Shown: positions 1 to 11,527 of the stretch, in pieces
Layout of the letters: each line of letters opens with the position of its first letter
How positions within the stretch are numbered: position 1 is the first letter of the stretch
Assembly (NCBI GenBank): GCA_036971715.1
Contig: JAVHJL010000006.1
Span: forward strand, 3,100,001 to 3,164,000
Origin: Arthrobotrys musiformis
Taxonomy: Eukaryota; Ascomycota; Orbiliomycetes; Orbiliales; Orbiliaceae
Length of the DNA: 64,000 bases
Reading direction: 5' to 3'
Program-made: the position numbers and the translations under genes
Notes under the pieces: generated by a model
The model's input: only the letters and a program-made list of their open reading frames with translations
What the model was told of the DNA's origin: nothing
Database searches by the model: none

Positions 1-28
1 TCATTAGCTATATTAGTTTGATTGAATC

Positions 29-764
29 ATGGCTTCTCCTCCGCTTTCAAACTCTTCGTCTCGCCGTAACTCATACGACTCATACGGTGGATCTTCCGGC
101 GGCCCTTCGCTGGAAGACCGTGAGGCTGTTCTTTCACTGAATCTCAAAGACGACTACTTCCTCCCGCATTCACTGTACGACATCAATACCAATCCTAAAA
201 ATTATCAAAGGACTATTAGTGATGCAAGCGACGTCCAAGAAGATAGGGAGAAGAGAATAAACGAGGCCATCGAACATTATAAAGAAAAGTACAAGATGAA
301 GTATCGGACCAGGTATAAGTGGAAGTATAGGGAGCTACTTAAACATATGGAAACGAGAGGAGAGGTCGGAGCTCAATCCATGGACACAAATCCAGATGCA
401 GATAGCGCAGGGTGCAAGGTTTATTGTCAAGGGGCGAAGATTAAGGGTCCTCCAAAGGATAAATATAGAGGTATGTACCTGGGCGCAGACCAACCAGCCG
501 GCTGACCTAACACATCTCCACTTTTAATTTGCGCACCGTGTGTATCAATAGCTAACTTTCTTTGTTTTCCGTTAAAAAAAAAACGCGGAAGACTTCGACT
601 TTAAATTTTCGGGTTGGGCAGACATTTTCATGATCTTGTTTTGGGTCTCGGTGACCCTGGCGATATTGGATGAGCACTCGAATAGAATCGCGGGACTTTG
701 GACAGCTCTGACATCGATAATGGGGAGAAGTTTGGTACTACGTTCAAGCCGAAGCCTTAATTAG
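29..764 (+). CDS. Ser-rich protein with charged middle and C-terminal membrane helix (2 exons, 204 aa), function unknown
   Basis: Exon 1 is 29..470 and exon 2 is 592..764; the intron (471..591) begins GTATGT, has a GCTAAC branch site at 551 and a T-rich tract before AG at 590-591. Splicing joins phase 1 to phase 1 and gives 204 residues. The N-terminus is Ser/Gly-rich and probably disordered. The middle (about residues 70-112) is dense in Lys, Arg and Glu with repeated Tyr-Lys pairs. Exon 2 adds a hydrophobic helix (WADIFMILFWVSVTLAIL) close to the C-terminus, so the product looks like a tail-anchored or single-span membrane protein. Without the intron the frame stops at 505 and the helix is lost. 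I do not recognise a family. The model rests on splice signals and the sudden appearance of a clean membrane segment. Confidence 0.6.
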
Positions 765-1897
765 TTTAAGACCCGTTTATTTTGGGTTATTTTGTTTAGC
801 AGGTCGGGGTCGCCGTGTGCAGATCCCTGTTATTGGAGCGGCTCTTATGGAATCTTAACAGTTTGCACAATATAATATGATATCCCATGCGCCTGGAAGA
901 GTTTTGTATTTTTATTTTAGCCAGATGAAACTTGAGTACGCGTACACTCTAAGATACAAAGCCTGGAGGATACAATAGGGATTCCCATCCATGTTGGGAA
1001 TTAATCTTGGCTTTATTGTTTAGATATGAGTCTTCCTCAAGCGTTACTATCTAATACTTCGTACGAAATGCATAATGAAGCCGGCTCTGCTGGTTGTGTA
1101 TCAGCGAAAAGGATATTCCCAGGTTTCAGGAATTAAGCCTCTTCAAGACTCTTTAAGCGAGTAAAGATGGCTTGAACAATTGACAGCGTAACCCCTGGCT
1201 GTTAAAAAAAATTAGCTTGCTACAAACCAATGATAATCCAGTTCCTCGGCCTAAATCGAAAACCGACGTGCGATATCTGGCTGACGGGGTCGGCCCCTCT
1301 ACATGCATGGTGGCTCCACGAGGTTGTCGGATCACATTGGCTGTTCGCCTAACCATGTCGTTCTCTCGGCTTTAGCCGTATAAACTTACCGGGGGGTCAG
1401 CGAACCAGCGACGCCGAACGACGAAAAAAAATGCAACAGGTTGCAGCAGTCGGTCATAATCCTCGAGCATTCGAATGCAAGGCCGGAGCTTAGCTTACGA
1501 AATAGAAAGATAGAGGGGTAGAACAAAAACCTGGGGTTAATTAAACGCATGGAAAAATGTTATGGAATATTAACTAGGGTCCACTTTTGACAGCTTGTGT
1601 GTCGCCGAGTTGGATTTTATCCACTTCGAAGAAGCATAACCATGGGAAAGCTTAAGTGGACTTGACTCGCTTCAATATTGTTATATGTTATGGTACTAAT
1701 GAATTGATGCATGGAAGGTGCATAGGCTGGATCCGAAGTCGCAGTTGCGGATGTTACGGTCGTGGAGACTGTAGACGGTTGTACGGTCCGAAGGCGCGAC
1801 TTGCACTCCGGCTTTGAAGGGTTTCACGATACCACAGAGCATTTTACTGGCTTCACGATGAATCGAATCCTGGCGCGCATCAGTATGCCTTGGGAAC
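765..1897. other. Intergenic, no supported gene
   Basis: AT-rich spacer of about 1.1 kb. Short open frames here start at non-ATG codons and show no family signal. It ends in the promoter of the secreted cysteine-rich gene. Confidence 0.5.
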
Positions 1898-1906
1898 TAT
1901 ATAAAG
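1898..1906 (+). promoter_or_regulatory. TATA box of the small secreted cysteine-rich gene
   Basis: TATATAAAG about 155 bases upstream of the ATG at 2059, followed by a C/T-rich leader and an A-rich stretch just before the start codon. Its position fits a strongly expressed fungal secreted-protein gene. Confidence 0.55.
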
Positions 1907-2058
1907 GACCGGTGTATGCCTCATATATCGCTCTCTTCCGTCGCTATCAATATCATATCTTCCTTAACAAGCCTTATCCTTTCGATAAAGACCATCTACA
2001 CTATCTCCACGAGACACTCTTTCCCGTTCTCAAATAAAAAAATATAACAACCTTCAAA

Positions 2059-2364
2059 ATGCAACTCACAAGCATCATCGCCGTCGTTGCTGTTGCCTTC
2101 AGCCCCCTCGTCAGCGCTGCTGTCTACAAGTGCCCAACCACGGGCTATTACACCGAGTACTACTGCTGCGCCTCCTCTGGTCCTTACACAAACTGTAAGT
2201 AATAGTTTTTATTTTTATTTTTAACTTCATAGACATTACAATGAATTCTAATCCATTCGATAGGTGTCCAAGGATCCAGCTCGACGGCTTGCCCACTCCC
2301 CTACCAGTACCCAGTCTGCTGCGCTGGCCCAGGATACAACTGCATCCCATCCTCCCCCGCTTAG
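2059..2364 (+). CDS. Small secreted cysteine-rich protein, hydrophobin-like Cys pattern (2 exons, 78 aa)
   Basis: Exon 1 is 2059..2194 and exon 2 is 2264..2364; the 69-nt intron starts GTAAGT and ends TAG at 2263. The 78-residue product has a typical signal peptide (about residues 1-20, ending VSA-A). The mature part has eight cysteines at 25, 36, 37, 46, 55, 64, 65 and 72, so the order is C-CC-C-C-CC-C as in hydrophobins. Spacing is C-X10-CC-X8-C-X8-C-X8-CC-X6-C. The loop after the first CC is shorter than in most known hydrophobins and the protein is small and Tyr-rich, so it may be a reduced hydrophobin or an unrelated secreted effector-like peptide with the same order. Four disulfides are expected. 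No Cys-rich neighbour is present. Confidence 0.72.
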
Positions 2365-3061
2365 AGGAGAAAAGAACTCGAAGGGCTTCGACAAGTTTAT
2401 GTATGTTCCGAAAATTTGGCTGTACCCTTGGGGCAATGTATTGTATATATTAGACAGTATAACAGCTTTAATGGAGGATTGAATCACATAAATATAATAA
2501 CTTAAATTTTAACCTGGATCATCAACGATGTATCCTCGAGACCAGGCGCTCCTGAGGCAGAGCCAACGATGCACGAAGTGATAGGGATGTTTTAATGCAT
2601 TTCCACACCATTAAAGCTTGGTTCCTATGATTACAGAATATTAAGCTGGTTTCGTGAATGTTTGCGCGGGGTTTTGTGGATACCGTGTCGATAAATGTAG
2701 TGCACATGTACAGCCTAGCTAGCCGATAGTAAATATCGACTACAATTGTCAATAAAATAATGAGAAGCGCGTAGCATAAGGAAGTCGTGTAGCAAATTTC
2801 GGTTTAACGTGACAACATCGTATTATCAAATATTAGTCCTAGAGGAATTTTCGGAAATACAGGGCAATGACAATACAACTGTAGAAATTTAGAGTGAAGC
2901 TCCGAAGTTGAACAAATGGAAATGAATTCGAACCCAAAGGAAAACGAAATCAAAAAGGGACAAGTACAGGCCAGGTGGACTCAAATAGAACGCAATGTGT
3001 GTATGGGGTAAACAAGCTTTCGGATGGCTATTTTACCATGATTAACTGGGTGGTTACACTA
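2365..3061. other. Intergenic between convergent genes
   Basis: About 0.7 kb of AT-rich DNA holding the 3' flanks of the secreted cysteine-rich gene and of the minus-strand gene that follows. I see no other gene. Confidence 0.5.
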
Positions 3062-4295
3062 CTACAATCCCAGTACTGACTTTTTCTCGATAGGGAACCC
3101 ATCAAGCTGACGGCGTAATGCTTCGTTGGCTTCCTGGATTCGATAGGAAAGAATCAACGAAATTAGCCTAGAAATATTAATACTAATAGGTGTACCAAGT
3201 ACTTATATTAGGGGACGTCAAGTTACATGAAGATGGAGTTTTAGATAGACGTACCCTTAGTCGGTTGATCTCTGCACCCCTTTCTTCAAACGACATTCTG
3301 TCAACATCTGTAAGGGCGCGATTGGAAGTAGAGCGCTGGAATGGGTTGGTTGCAACTGCACTCGTCTCGAGTCTACCGGGGTGGGGGCTAGCCATAAAGC
3401 TAGAGCTCAAGTTCGATCTAGCCATAAAGCTAGAACCCGAGCTTGAGCCTGGGGCTTGTGGTATTCCCCCATCGAGTTCTATAGGCCGCGTAACATGGGC
3501 GGTTAGCTTCACAGGACCGATATTTAAAACCATTTAATCTGAGACATATCCATTGATCGATCCAAGGCACGCTACATGCATATGCATGCATGTGTATAAA
3601 AATATTGCAAGTGATGAAATTATCATGTCAACTCTTAAACAAGGATTCAAGAACCGCGTACCTTCGAAGCTGATTTTGAATATGTACTGTACCAATGGGT
3701 TTTCGGGTTTATCCATCCGGCGTTTAGAGCTTTCGCTACCCGAGGACCGAAAGCTCAACTTCGAGCCACCAGCCTTATCCTTTTCCATACCAGTCCGAGC
3801 TATTGATACGACTAGCGTAACCTTTCCCTTAGGATTATCGTGTTCCGTCGGAAGGAATTTATCGGTTGGCACTGTAAAAGCTCTTTTAAGGTGCCAAGGT
3901 GTATCCACTTCCACAGAATCCCTTTGAATTGTTAAAGTTTCCCAGGCGAACCACTTGCAAGTAGACCCAAGAGTCTTCGTGTTGTGGGAGTGCCCTGTGA
4001 TGAACCCGATACTAACACGGTATGCATCAACTTCCCAGCGCTGGTTGTTGATTTCCAGATCGAACTCTAGGGGCGGTGACTTCGAATATTCGCTTTTGTA
4101 GGTTTTGGCTTCGTGCCATGTTGGGCGCTGGTAGTTACCAGGGGCCCAGCTGCATTTGACGAACAGAGAGGAGTCAGAACCCGAGGCCTGGGGGTAAGTT
4201 CGTTCTCCAAGCCAACTCAAATCGAGATGGATGCCTCTGTCACGTCCTGGATTCGGTGCCCGTTGAGTCCCGTGATTTTGTCCGTGACTAGCCAT
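3062..4295 (-). CDS. Hypothetical protein with C-terminal Leu-rich coiled coil (3 exons, about 309 aa)
   Basis: Proposed exons on the minus strand are 4295..3662, 3478..3255 and 3133..3062. Intron 1 begins GTACGC and ends TATAG; intron 2 begins GTACGT and ends CCAG. Both joins keep frame and give 309 residues. The N-terminal 200 residues are a globular-looking domain rich in Trp and aromatics that I do not recognise. The middle is Ser-rich with a 10-residue repeat (SSFMAR.../SSFMAS...) encoded by a 30-bp tandem duplication. The end contains INRLREANEALRRQL, a short leucine-zipper-like helix formed only across intron 2, which supports that splice. Intron 1 (183 nt) is the least certain part: nearer acceptors would stop the protein soon after residue 211. 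Function unknown. Confidence 0.5.
3388..3447. repeat. 30-bp tandem duplication inside the minus-strand hypothetical gene
   Basis: CTAGCCATAAAGCTAGA occurs at 3388 and again at 3418. The 30-base period keeps frame and duplicates the Ser-Ser-Phe-Met-Ala segment of the encoded protein. Confidence 0.7.
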
Positions 4296-5702
4296 CGTTG
4301 ATAATAACTGAAGCAGGTTGGGTTCTTGAAGTTTGAAGTGTAATAGCGACAGCTATTAGCTAATTGGAGATGTATGTTTTGAAATTATATTATATTTTAT
4401 ACTTGGTAGTTTGTGGTCGAGGCCGTTGGCGATATGAGCTGGGAATGAATCGACAACTTGAGTGGGAAATTCTCGGTAATTAAATACACATCTCAACCTT
4501 GGAGTCAATCCCATTGAAGGAAACTTGGTGATCTCTTCCGTCCTGCTCGAGCATGCTTCAACCTTCGAACTTCACGGGATCACTAGTGAACTCAAGTTCG
4601 GTGCAGACTAGTATTAGGCTGTGCCGCGGAAGGCGGGGGTGCCGGGCAGAGGGTCGTAGCGGATGCTACGCGCGCGCTATAGCGCAAGGTGTGGTGCGCT
4701 ATGCAATCCTATGATGACATGGAAAAGTCTCTCCGAGTCGAGTGCGGGCGGTGGGGACGGTAAAAAACAGTCGCAGGGTTGATTGTGTTACTCTCGTATT
4801 TTTCTCGTTCCGGCGTCTCCAGAATCAAAACCCGGATATCGCGGATTCAGGTATTATAATGTCATTTTTTGGCATCTTGGGGTAGAGGAAATGAAGTATC
4901 TACAAAACTACTTACAAACCTAAGCAAAAAAAACTTACCATATACATCTATGGGATCATTCGTTAGGTACGCACGCTGCGGGGTTCGAATTTCTGGTGGT
5001 TTTTGTTGAATCTAAATTTATATACCGGCGTTGGTGGAGGAAGCTTTGGCGCTAGCGCTAGTAATTATATTAGACAATCGACAAGACTGTCGGTTTGCAA
5101 CAAGGCGGTAAATCCTGCTAGTTTGTGTGCCATGAAAATAGTGTTTTTCGATTCATAGCGCCTTCCAATTGCAATATATCCTTCATGGATTCATTGGCAG
5201 ATTCGTATAGGATTGGGCGCTGGAATGCCCTATTTTGATGCTCTTCTGTGGCACATGAGGCCGGGGCGCACTTAGCTCGTATGGAAATTTGTGGCACGGT
5301 AGGTCATGACCCACCCGACTGCTAGCTTAGTCCATTTTCGGTGACAATCCAGAAGCTCGAATCTGGGCCTATTAATATTAATCCTTCATGTATTTGTAAA
5401 ATTGAAGGATGAATTTCGGGTCAAAATATCCGAGCGCGGGCTTTCTAGGTTGGAGACTGTCAAAATATCTCTTCGCGATTGCATTGTTACACGCATTGCA
5501 AAAGTCGTAGTTTTGTTGCATGGGTCTCTATGAACAACTTAACATAAGTGGAGATAGGTCGACAGTTATACATCCAAAGCCTGGGGAAATTAAGAAAGAG
5601 AGAATCAAAAAGCAGTACCATTTAAAAATAACTCCTCAAAAATGCAATAGAAACAAGGCGGAAAAGAAAGAAAGCGCCTGGGGCGAATTAACTGAGAAAG
5701 TC
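4296..5702. other. Intergenic, no supported gene
   Basis: 1.4 kb holding the promoter side of the minus-strand hypothetical gene and the 3' flank of BUB1. An open frame starting at 5520 on the plus strand runs antisense into the BUB1 3' end and shows no protein-like features. Confidence 0.5.
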
Positions 5703-8700
5703 CTATCTTCTCCTCTTCACACCATCTTCAACCTTCCTCAACCACCCCTTCAACCCCACTCCTCGCTCGCAATTCGCCACAATCCACCCCTCCATCTTTT
5801 CCCTCACAGCCCTTACACCCTTTGTGACGGGCATGGCGCCCCCCTCCTCTCCTTCGAGAAACATCCCTGGGTTCAACAATAAATCAAACATCTCGTTCCA
5901 AATCTCCCCTTGCCAATACCGCTTCATCCCGCTGACAATCTTATACCTCTTCGGCCTCCCGGGCGCATTGTCCCCACTGACTGTGGTTGTCTCAATGTAC
6001 TTCCCAAAAAGCATACTATGAACGACTGCAGCGACGCCGTAGTAGTCGATCTGGTATGTCCAAGGTCGCATCTCTCTCATCTCTGGGCAGTCCTGCTTAT
6101 CCGTTTTCCAATCTGCGAGGAATCCAACATCTTTTCTAAAGTTATGCATATCAACCCCTCTACCGAAGTCGATCAAGACGAGCCCTTTTTTATTCCACCC
6201 ACTTCCTCCTTCAGGATCATAGGCAGAGCTCCACTCTGAATCCTTCTCATTCGGGTTATCGCCGTTGGCGCCAACGGGCTGCAATCGAAGCAGACAATTA
6301 TCCGCTTTCAAATCTCCATGGAGCAGGCCGCGTGAGTGCAGCGCTTCGACCGTCCTGAGAAGCTCGACAGTGAAGAACATGACGAGTATTTCTTCCATAG
6401 CCCCACTTTGCGTGTGCAGTGTGTGGTTCGGCGAAGCCGTAGCGTTAACAAGGTCCAATAGCGTTCCTTGGGCGAAGTAGTCTATTACTAGGAAGGCTTC
6501 GTCCTTAAATAGATGGAACTCATGTGCGTTGACAAGGGATTGCGTAGCCCTGTGATTCCCTAGGCGTTGGTGAGCCAGTCTTGTGACGTAGAACTCCCAA
6601 GTCGAGATTGGCGTCTCCATTTTGATTGCTTCAAGCTCGCATCGCTTGCTGATCCCAATGGTTGCAGTCTCGCCCGCTGTTTCTTCCTCACCGTCTTCGT
6701 CATCGTACATGCCTGCCATATTATTTTCGGCGAGGTAAACTGGAGCGAACGCCCCCTTTCCAATTTCCTTCCGTATCGTATACGAGATCTCGCCATTTTC
6801 GAGGCCGATGACTGGCTGAGAGGGTATTACCTTCGGCGCGTCTTTTCCGGTGGCAGTTACCGCTCTGATATATTTTCTAATCCCGTCTGTACGCTTGCTT
6901 GGTTGGCTAGAGTTATCATAGAAGCCCTTGAATGAGGTGAGAGGCTCCGACAACTTTGAAATAATAACATCTCGAAGAGCCGGATCCATGGGGTTACACT
7001 GTGCATCATCGATTGTAGCTCCGGAGCTACTTTTCGTCGAGGCACTAGGGGTTGATTGCTTCTTAGGCTGCAAGGCGTTGGAGGGAGCGGGCTTCTTAGC
7101 CTCTTTCGCCTTTTCTCTCGGCTCGAGGTCTTCAAACGAAATCAACGACGTTTCGGTAGGTTTGGACCGCTGGTGCTTCTCAGAAGGGACTTCTGGTATA
7201 TTTTCTTTATCAGGTAAAACAGCTATCTTGCCATTATTTCCTGGGAGAGACCTGTCATTCTCATCTTGGAAGGGGCTGGAAAGGTCAATGAGGGCGTCAT
7301 CCCTCCCCATCCGCCCCGGCTTACAGGGCGTGGTAGTGGACTTCCTCCTGCCTCTAGCTCCCCGTAGTGTAGATGGGGGGAGGGACTCGGTTTGCTCGAC
7401 GATCGGGGTCATGAATGGTAACTGACGCGACCCTCGGTGGTTGTAGATTGTATGTGGCTCCTCATCCATGTACTCCTCGGGTACGGCACCTTGGTTTTCC
7501 AAATGCATCCGCTCTAACTCTTCGACAGGAACACCTTCCTCTTGAGCTCTTTGGCGAAGCGTATCGACATCGATCGCTGTAAAACCCGTATCTTCATCTT
7601 CGCCAAAGGCTCCTCTGAGCATATCCGTGCGCTCATCGTTATCGGCTCGCCCACCTCGGCTATACATAGTATCAGTCCGCTCGCCGTCGTCTTCTTCATC
7701 TTCCTCGTCGGAAGAATCCTGCTTCTTGCCTTGTGACGCGAAGTCATCCTGTGCCACAAATGGCTGATTGAAGATGCTATATATTTCATCGTTCGCAGCC
7801 CTTGTATGCATAGTCATAGTAGGCTCGGTAGACAGCTGCACTCCCATAGACCGTCTTTTCTTCCTCGGCTTGGCTTTCGGCGAAGACGATAATGCCACTT
7901 TTCATACCACTCCGTTAGCAACTCTTTGGAGTTCTGGGATATGGATTTCTGAGGATATATACGTACGAGTGACAGTTGTGCTCTTGGTGACAAACTGCGC
8001 GTTTTCATCGGGTATCTCCTCTGGTTCCTTTTCTACAACTGCATGCCGACTGCCCAACATATCCATCATCATTTCATCTTCCTGTTGCGCTTTCGCCCGG
8101 TCACGGTCGAGTTGTTTCTGCCGCTGTCTTCTTCTTTCATCTTCTCTGCGCATCTCACCCCAGTCTATATTGAGCAAACCCCGGGACCTTGCCCGCAATT
8201 CGTCAAAATCACACTCATCGTGTCCTTCACCATGCATATAGACTAGTTCAAGCGCTGCAAATACTGATTCCCGGCGTCTCGGCTTGCCGGATTGCGATAG
8301 AGATGGCTCCTGGTGATGCGACTGTGACTGGAAAGCTGCCTAGAAAAATTGCAGAAAGAATGGATATTTAGAAATGAATTTCTTCTAAGTACATAATCGT
8401 GGTCTCGTCCAGATAAAATGGCGCAATAATAAACCCAGCCGTTCGAAAAGAGAATAAGAAAGATATGGTAACCGAAAGAGGAAAAAACTGCGTTCAACTC
8501 ACTGGATCGCGGAAAATTTGGAGCTTCCCTTTCTTAGGGGCCGGAGCCCCTTCCTGCTTCAAGATTTCACCCGCCCATGGTCTTGGGGCCTCCACATTCT
8601 CTTTCCTTCTTTCAGCTAGGGTAGCGATGCTATCCCATCCACCATCTCTATCTGATTGCTCTGGAAGCGCTGGAGCAGCGGCACCTGGCGCATCTGAAAA

Positions 8701-9447
8701 GATCATCATCTTGTTCTTCTTCTTCTGAGGGGCTTGCCCCTCCGCTCCAAATGTTTGAGCCGGAGCTTGAGGGTCCCTGGCTTCTGTCTCGCTTCTTCTT
8801 TCGCCGAGGGCGGCACGGACGATTGGTACTGCTGGAGAGCTAGGCTCGTTGGCATCTGGTGGATTCGCCGCTAGTCTAGCAACAAACTCGTCATACTTCC
8901 GTCGCAGTCGTTCAACTGGTCGAGCGTTCCGTTGAATTCCCATCTCGTATATCTCTTCTGCCTGTGCCCTACGATTCTGTGACTCCAAAAACCCTGCAAA
9001 CTCCTCGTAGTATAACGCTAATCCAGCACCGATTCCCTTCCTGGCCAAAAAGGCAAATGATTCTCTTGGCGCATCAGAAAATTGCTGAATCCAGGTCATC
9101 CAGAGCTTGAGGTATCGAGCATCATTCTTGAGCTCTGGAGAGTCCTCAAATTTATGTGTAGCACGGTATAGAGTTCGTTCGAGGAGCCTTCCACCGCCAG
9201 CGGTGTAGGTTTCTTGGATCCATCTCACATATCTGAGATAAGGATCAAGTGGATCATCGAGTTCGTCTGCAGTTTTGAGCTCATTTTCAAAGGCCTCGCG
9301 TGCAGCCGCGTGCTCGAGGTTCTGGGTTTCTGTATCTTCGGCGGCGAGAATAGACTGGGCAAGGGCGCGTGCTGAACGGCCACCAGGGAGGGAGATGATG
9401 TTTTCCTTCTGGGCCTCAATCACGGAGAGCTGGACAGGGTCCGCCAT
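5703..9447 (-). CDS. bub1: Spindle checkpoint Ser/Thr kinase BUB1, Mad3/Bub1 type (3 exons, about 1,166 aa)
   Basis: Exons are 9447..8503, 8327..7967 and 7897..5703; intron 1 is 175 nt (GTGAGT...CCAG), intron 2 is 69 nt (GTACGT, GCTAAC branch, AAAG). The protein carries a KEN motif at residues 14-16, then the Mad3/Bub1 N-terminal TPR-type domain (to about 210). A second KEN (about 666-668) lies in the disordered middle. The conserved HTRAANDEIYSIFNQ segment follows intron 2 (about 465-480). The kinase domain starts near 810: GKGAFAPVYLA glycine loop, Lys in AIKME (about 861), HGDLKADN catalytic loop (Asp about 964) and IDFGRG (about 1011). Bub1 acts at kinetochores, phosphorylates histone H2A and recruits checkpoint proteins. 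The KEN boxes suggest that APC/C regulation in this organism may rest on a single fused Mad3/Bub1 gene; that is inference. Length fits fungal Bub1. Confidence 0.93.
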
Positions 9448-10035
9448 GGCGAAGGTGGGGTTGGCGGGGTCAAGATCTCGATAGCGTAGTCTTGGTAATA
9501 TCCGACCGGCGTCTGGTACCGTTTTCGGGCGGTCTAGAACGATATGGTATGTTCCTGGTAAAAAGGTCTGATGGTAAAAGGTACCTATCTAGGTGAAGGT
9601 TGTCGCGATGGGTTTCTTTGGAGGATCAGACAACAAAGTCGTCGAGGCAGCTTAGCTTCAAAGCTTTAGCTCGTTGTTTGTCAACAAACTAACCGTTTCA
9701 GGGGCAACAGGGGTCGTCGACAACACGCGAAATCCAACAGTTTGTGCAACATTGGACGACAACAACACATTTTCCAGGACCGACCTTCTCGACATCAACA
9801 ACATCAATCAAGGCCAATTGCAACACCATCCCCCTAGTTAGTATCGCTCTGCTCTCACACTTCCACGGCACCCCTGTCTCTCGATATCCCTGTTCATCAA
9901 ATTAACCTCGACGATTGGTTCAAACTTTTGATCCAGCCTCACTTTGGAAACCGCGTCCCTCAAAACAACCCCGAATTTTCTGTCATGGTTGATTGTAGAT
10001 AGTGCAATCGAGACTAAGTGCAATCATTAATCACC
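9448..10035. promoter_or_regulatory. Shared divergent promoter region of BUB1 and an F-box gene
   Basis: 588 bases between two genes transcribed away from each other. It is rich in CAACA runs on the plus strand. I see no clear TATA box and no gene. Confidence 0.4.
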
Positions 10036-11046
10036 ATGGCGGCTCTTGCGGACGTCCCTTTGGAGATTTTGGACAAGATCATGTCCAATCTTCCATTCTT
10101 CGACATCCTTAGCTGCCAAGAGGTTTGCACCCTTTGGCAGTCCTTGTTCTTCTACAATACGAGAAAGTGGCATTACGATAGTGTCGTAGATGCCACCAAA
10201 TCTCCAGCTGAGGGCCTCCACCGCCTTCTCAAGCTATATTCTGGTCCGGGCGATGACCTCAACAGAGCCTACCAGCTTGTAGCTTTTGCGAAAGGGCGCC
10301 TTCTCCATAGATATCATGTCTATGCCATGGATGCCGGTATCCAATGTAAAGCAGATCTTGGCTTGGGTTGTGCGGCCTGCCAAAGGCAACAAATGGACGG
10401 CAATATCTCGGGTAATACTATACTATTATCCGACCCTGTTGTTATCACAGACTCTTCACTCCTCGCCGAGCTACTATTCTGTCGCAAGCCAACGGGAAGT
10501 AACGAGACTCCCCAAGTCGAGAGAACTAACGAAGAACAGCTTTTTTACGATTGGATGCAATCATACCATATTAGCTTAACGAATGGATCAGGAAGACTCA
10601 CATCCTACAGCCCAGCTTGCGATCCCAACGGGAATCCTAAATTTGATACTGCCTTCATCGTCGCACAGTTCGATCTCTCTGACTCAAAATATGCAGATAT
10701 GACCGTCCAAGAGTTCATCGAGGATGCATGGGATGACTTCAAGTCCATGCTCTGGATGAAACACCAGGAAACATTCTCCTCCGAGACGTTCTCGACTGTA
10801 ACCCTTGTCCTTCGGGAATCAGAGACATGTGGTGCGATCCTGTGTTGGCTCCTCTGTTGGCATGGTAGACCATTTGCCGAAGATCCTGGAACGTCAGTGT
10901 AACCGCCTCTTCTGTCATCTTTGTAGTCTTCAACTTACACATGGTGCTCTAGGTTGGAGGATATCAAGGACGCTAAGCCCGATGTTTTGCTGTACCTTCA
11001 AGCCAGCGAATACATCTTAAAGCTCTTCAACACCACCCCACTCTAA
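10036..11046 (+). CDS. F-box protein (2 exons, about 316 aa)
   Basis: The first in-frame ATG is at 10036. Exon 1 is 10036..10892 and exon 2 is 10953..11046; the 60-nt intron starts GTCAGT and ends CTAG, and splicing replaces a quick stop by a natural-looking tail ending FNTTPL. An F-box lies at residues 4-40 (DVPLEILDKIMSNLPFFDIL...CQEVC..W), the fold that binds Skp1 in SCF ubiquitin ligases. The rest has no recognisable WD40 or LRR repeat and has a Cys-containing patch near residues 108-120 (CKADLGLGCAAC). The substrate is unknown. A second F-box gene follows on the same strand with about 480 bases between them. Confidence 0.75.
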
Positions 11047-11527
11047 GTATGTTGAGGAAGTGGTAGCTACTATTAACGTTGCCCTGGCCGCCAATCAACA
11101 TCGTTGATGAGACGATGTTCCTGGCTTTTGAAACAATTTTTCGCACCTAGAGAGCAAGGTACGGATAGCCCGAGCTTACAGTGCTGGAACAATATTCCAT
11201 TTGATTGATCGAATTGACCTTTTCCTAAGAATTCTCAACTTCACTAACGCTAAAACTCATATTAGTTTCGGAATTATCTGCTTCAAAGAAACTAACTCGC
11301 GCCACCCAATTGGCTATTTATCTGAACTATCACCCCTTCATCATCTACTCTTTTTGCACGCTTTGCTAGTTAACTTTAATATCAAACCAAAATTTTCTTC
11401 GTAATATCCCGCATAAAGCTATCGCGTCCAACACAGTAGCGTCCCAATCCGCCAAAATCCTGAGGAACTGTAAATACTTGGATAGTGATAACCACATTCC
11501 CGAAGGATATTGCACTCCAGAATTACA
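11047..11527. other. Spacer between the two F-box genes
   Basis: About 0.5 kb of AT-rich DNA carrying the 3' flank of the first F-box gene and the promoter of the second. I see nothing else in it. Confidence 0.45.

Noticed and set aside
1762..2037. 91-codon open frame before the cysteine-rich secreted gene
   Set aside because: Starts at GTG and contains the TATA box and leader of the next gene.
5520..5882. 120-codon plus-strand open frame with an ATG
   Set aside because: Its second half is antisense to the BUB1 C-terminus; the unique part has no protein-like pattern.
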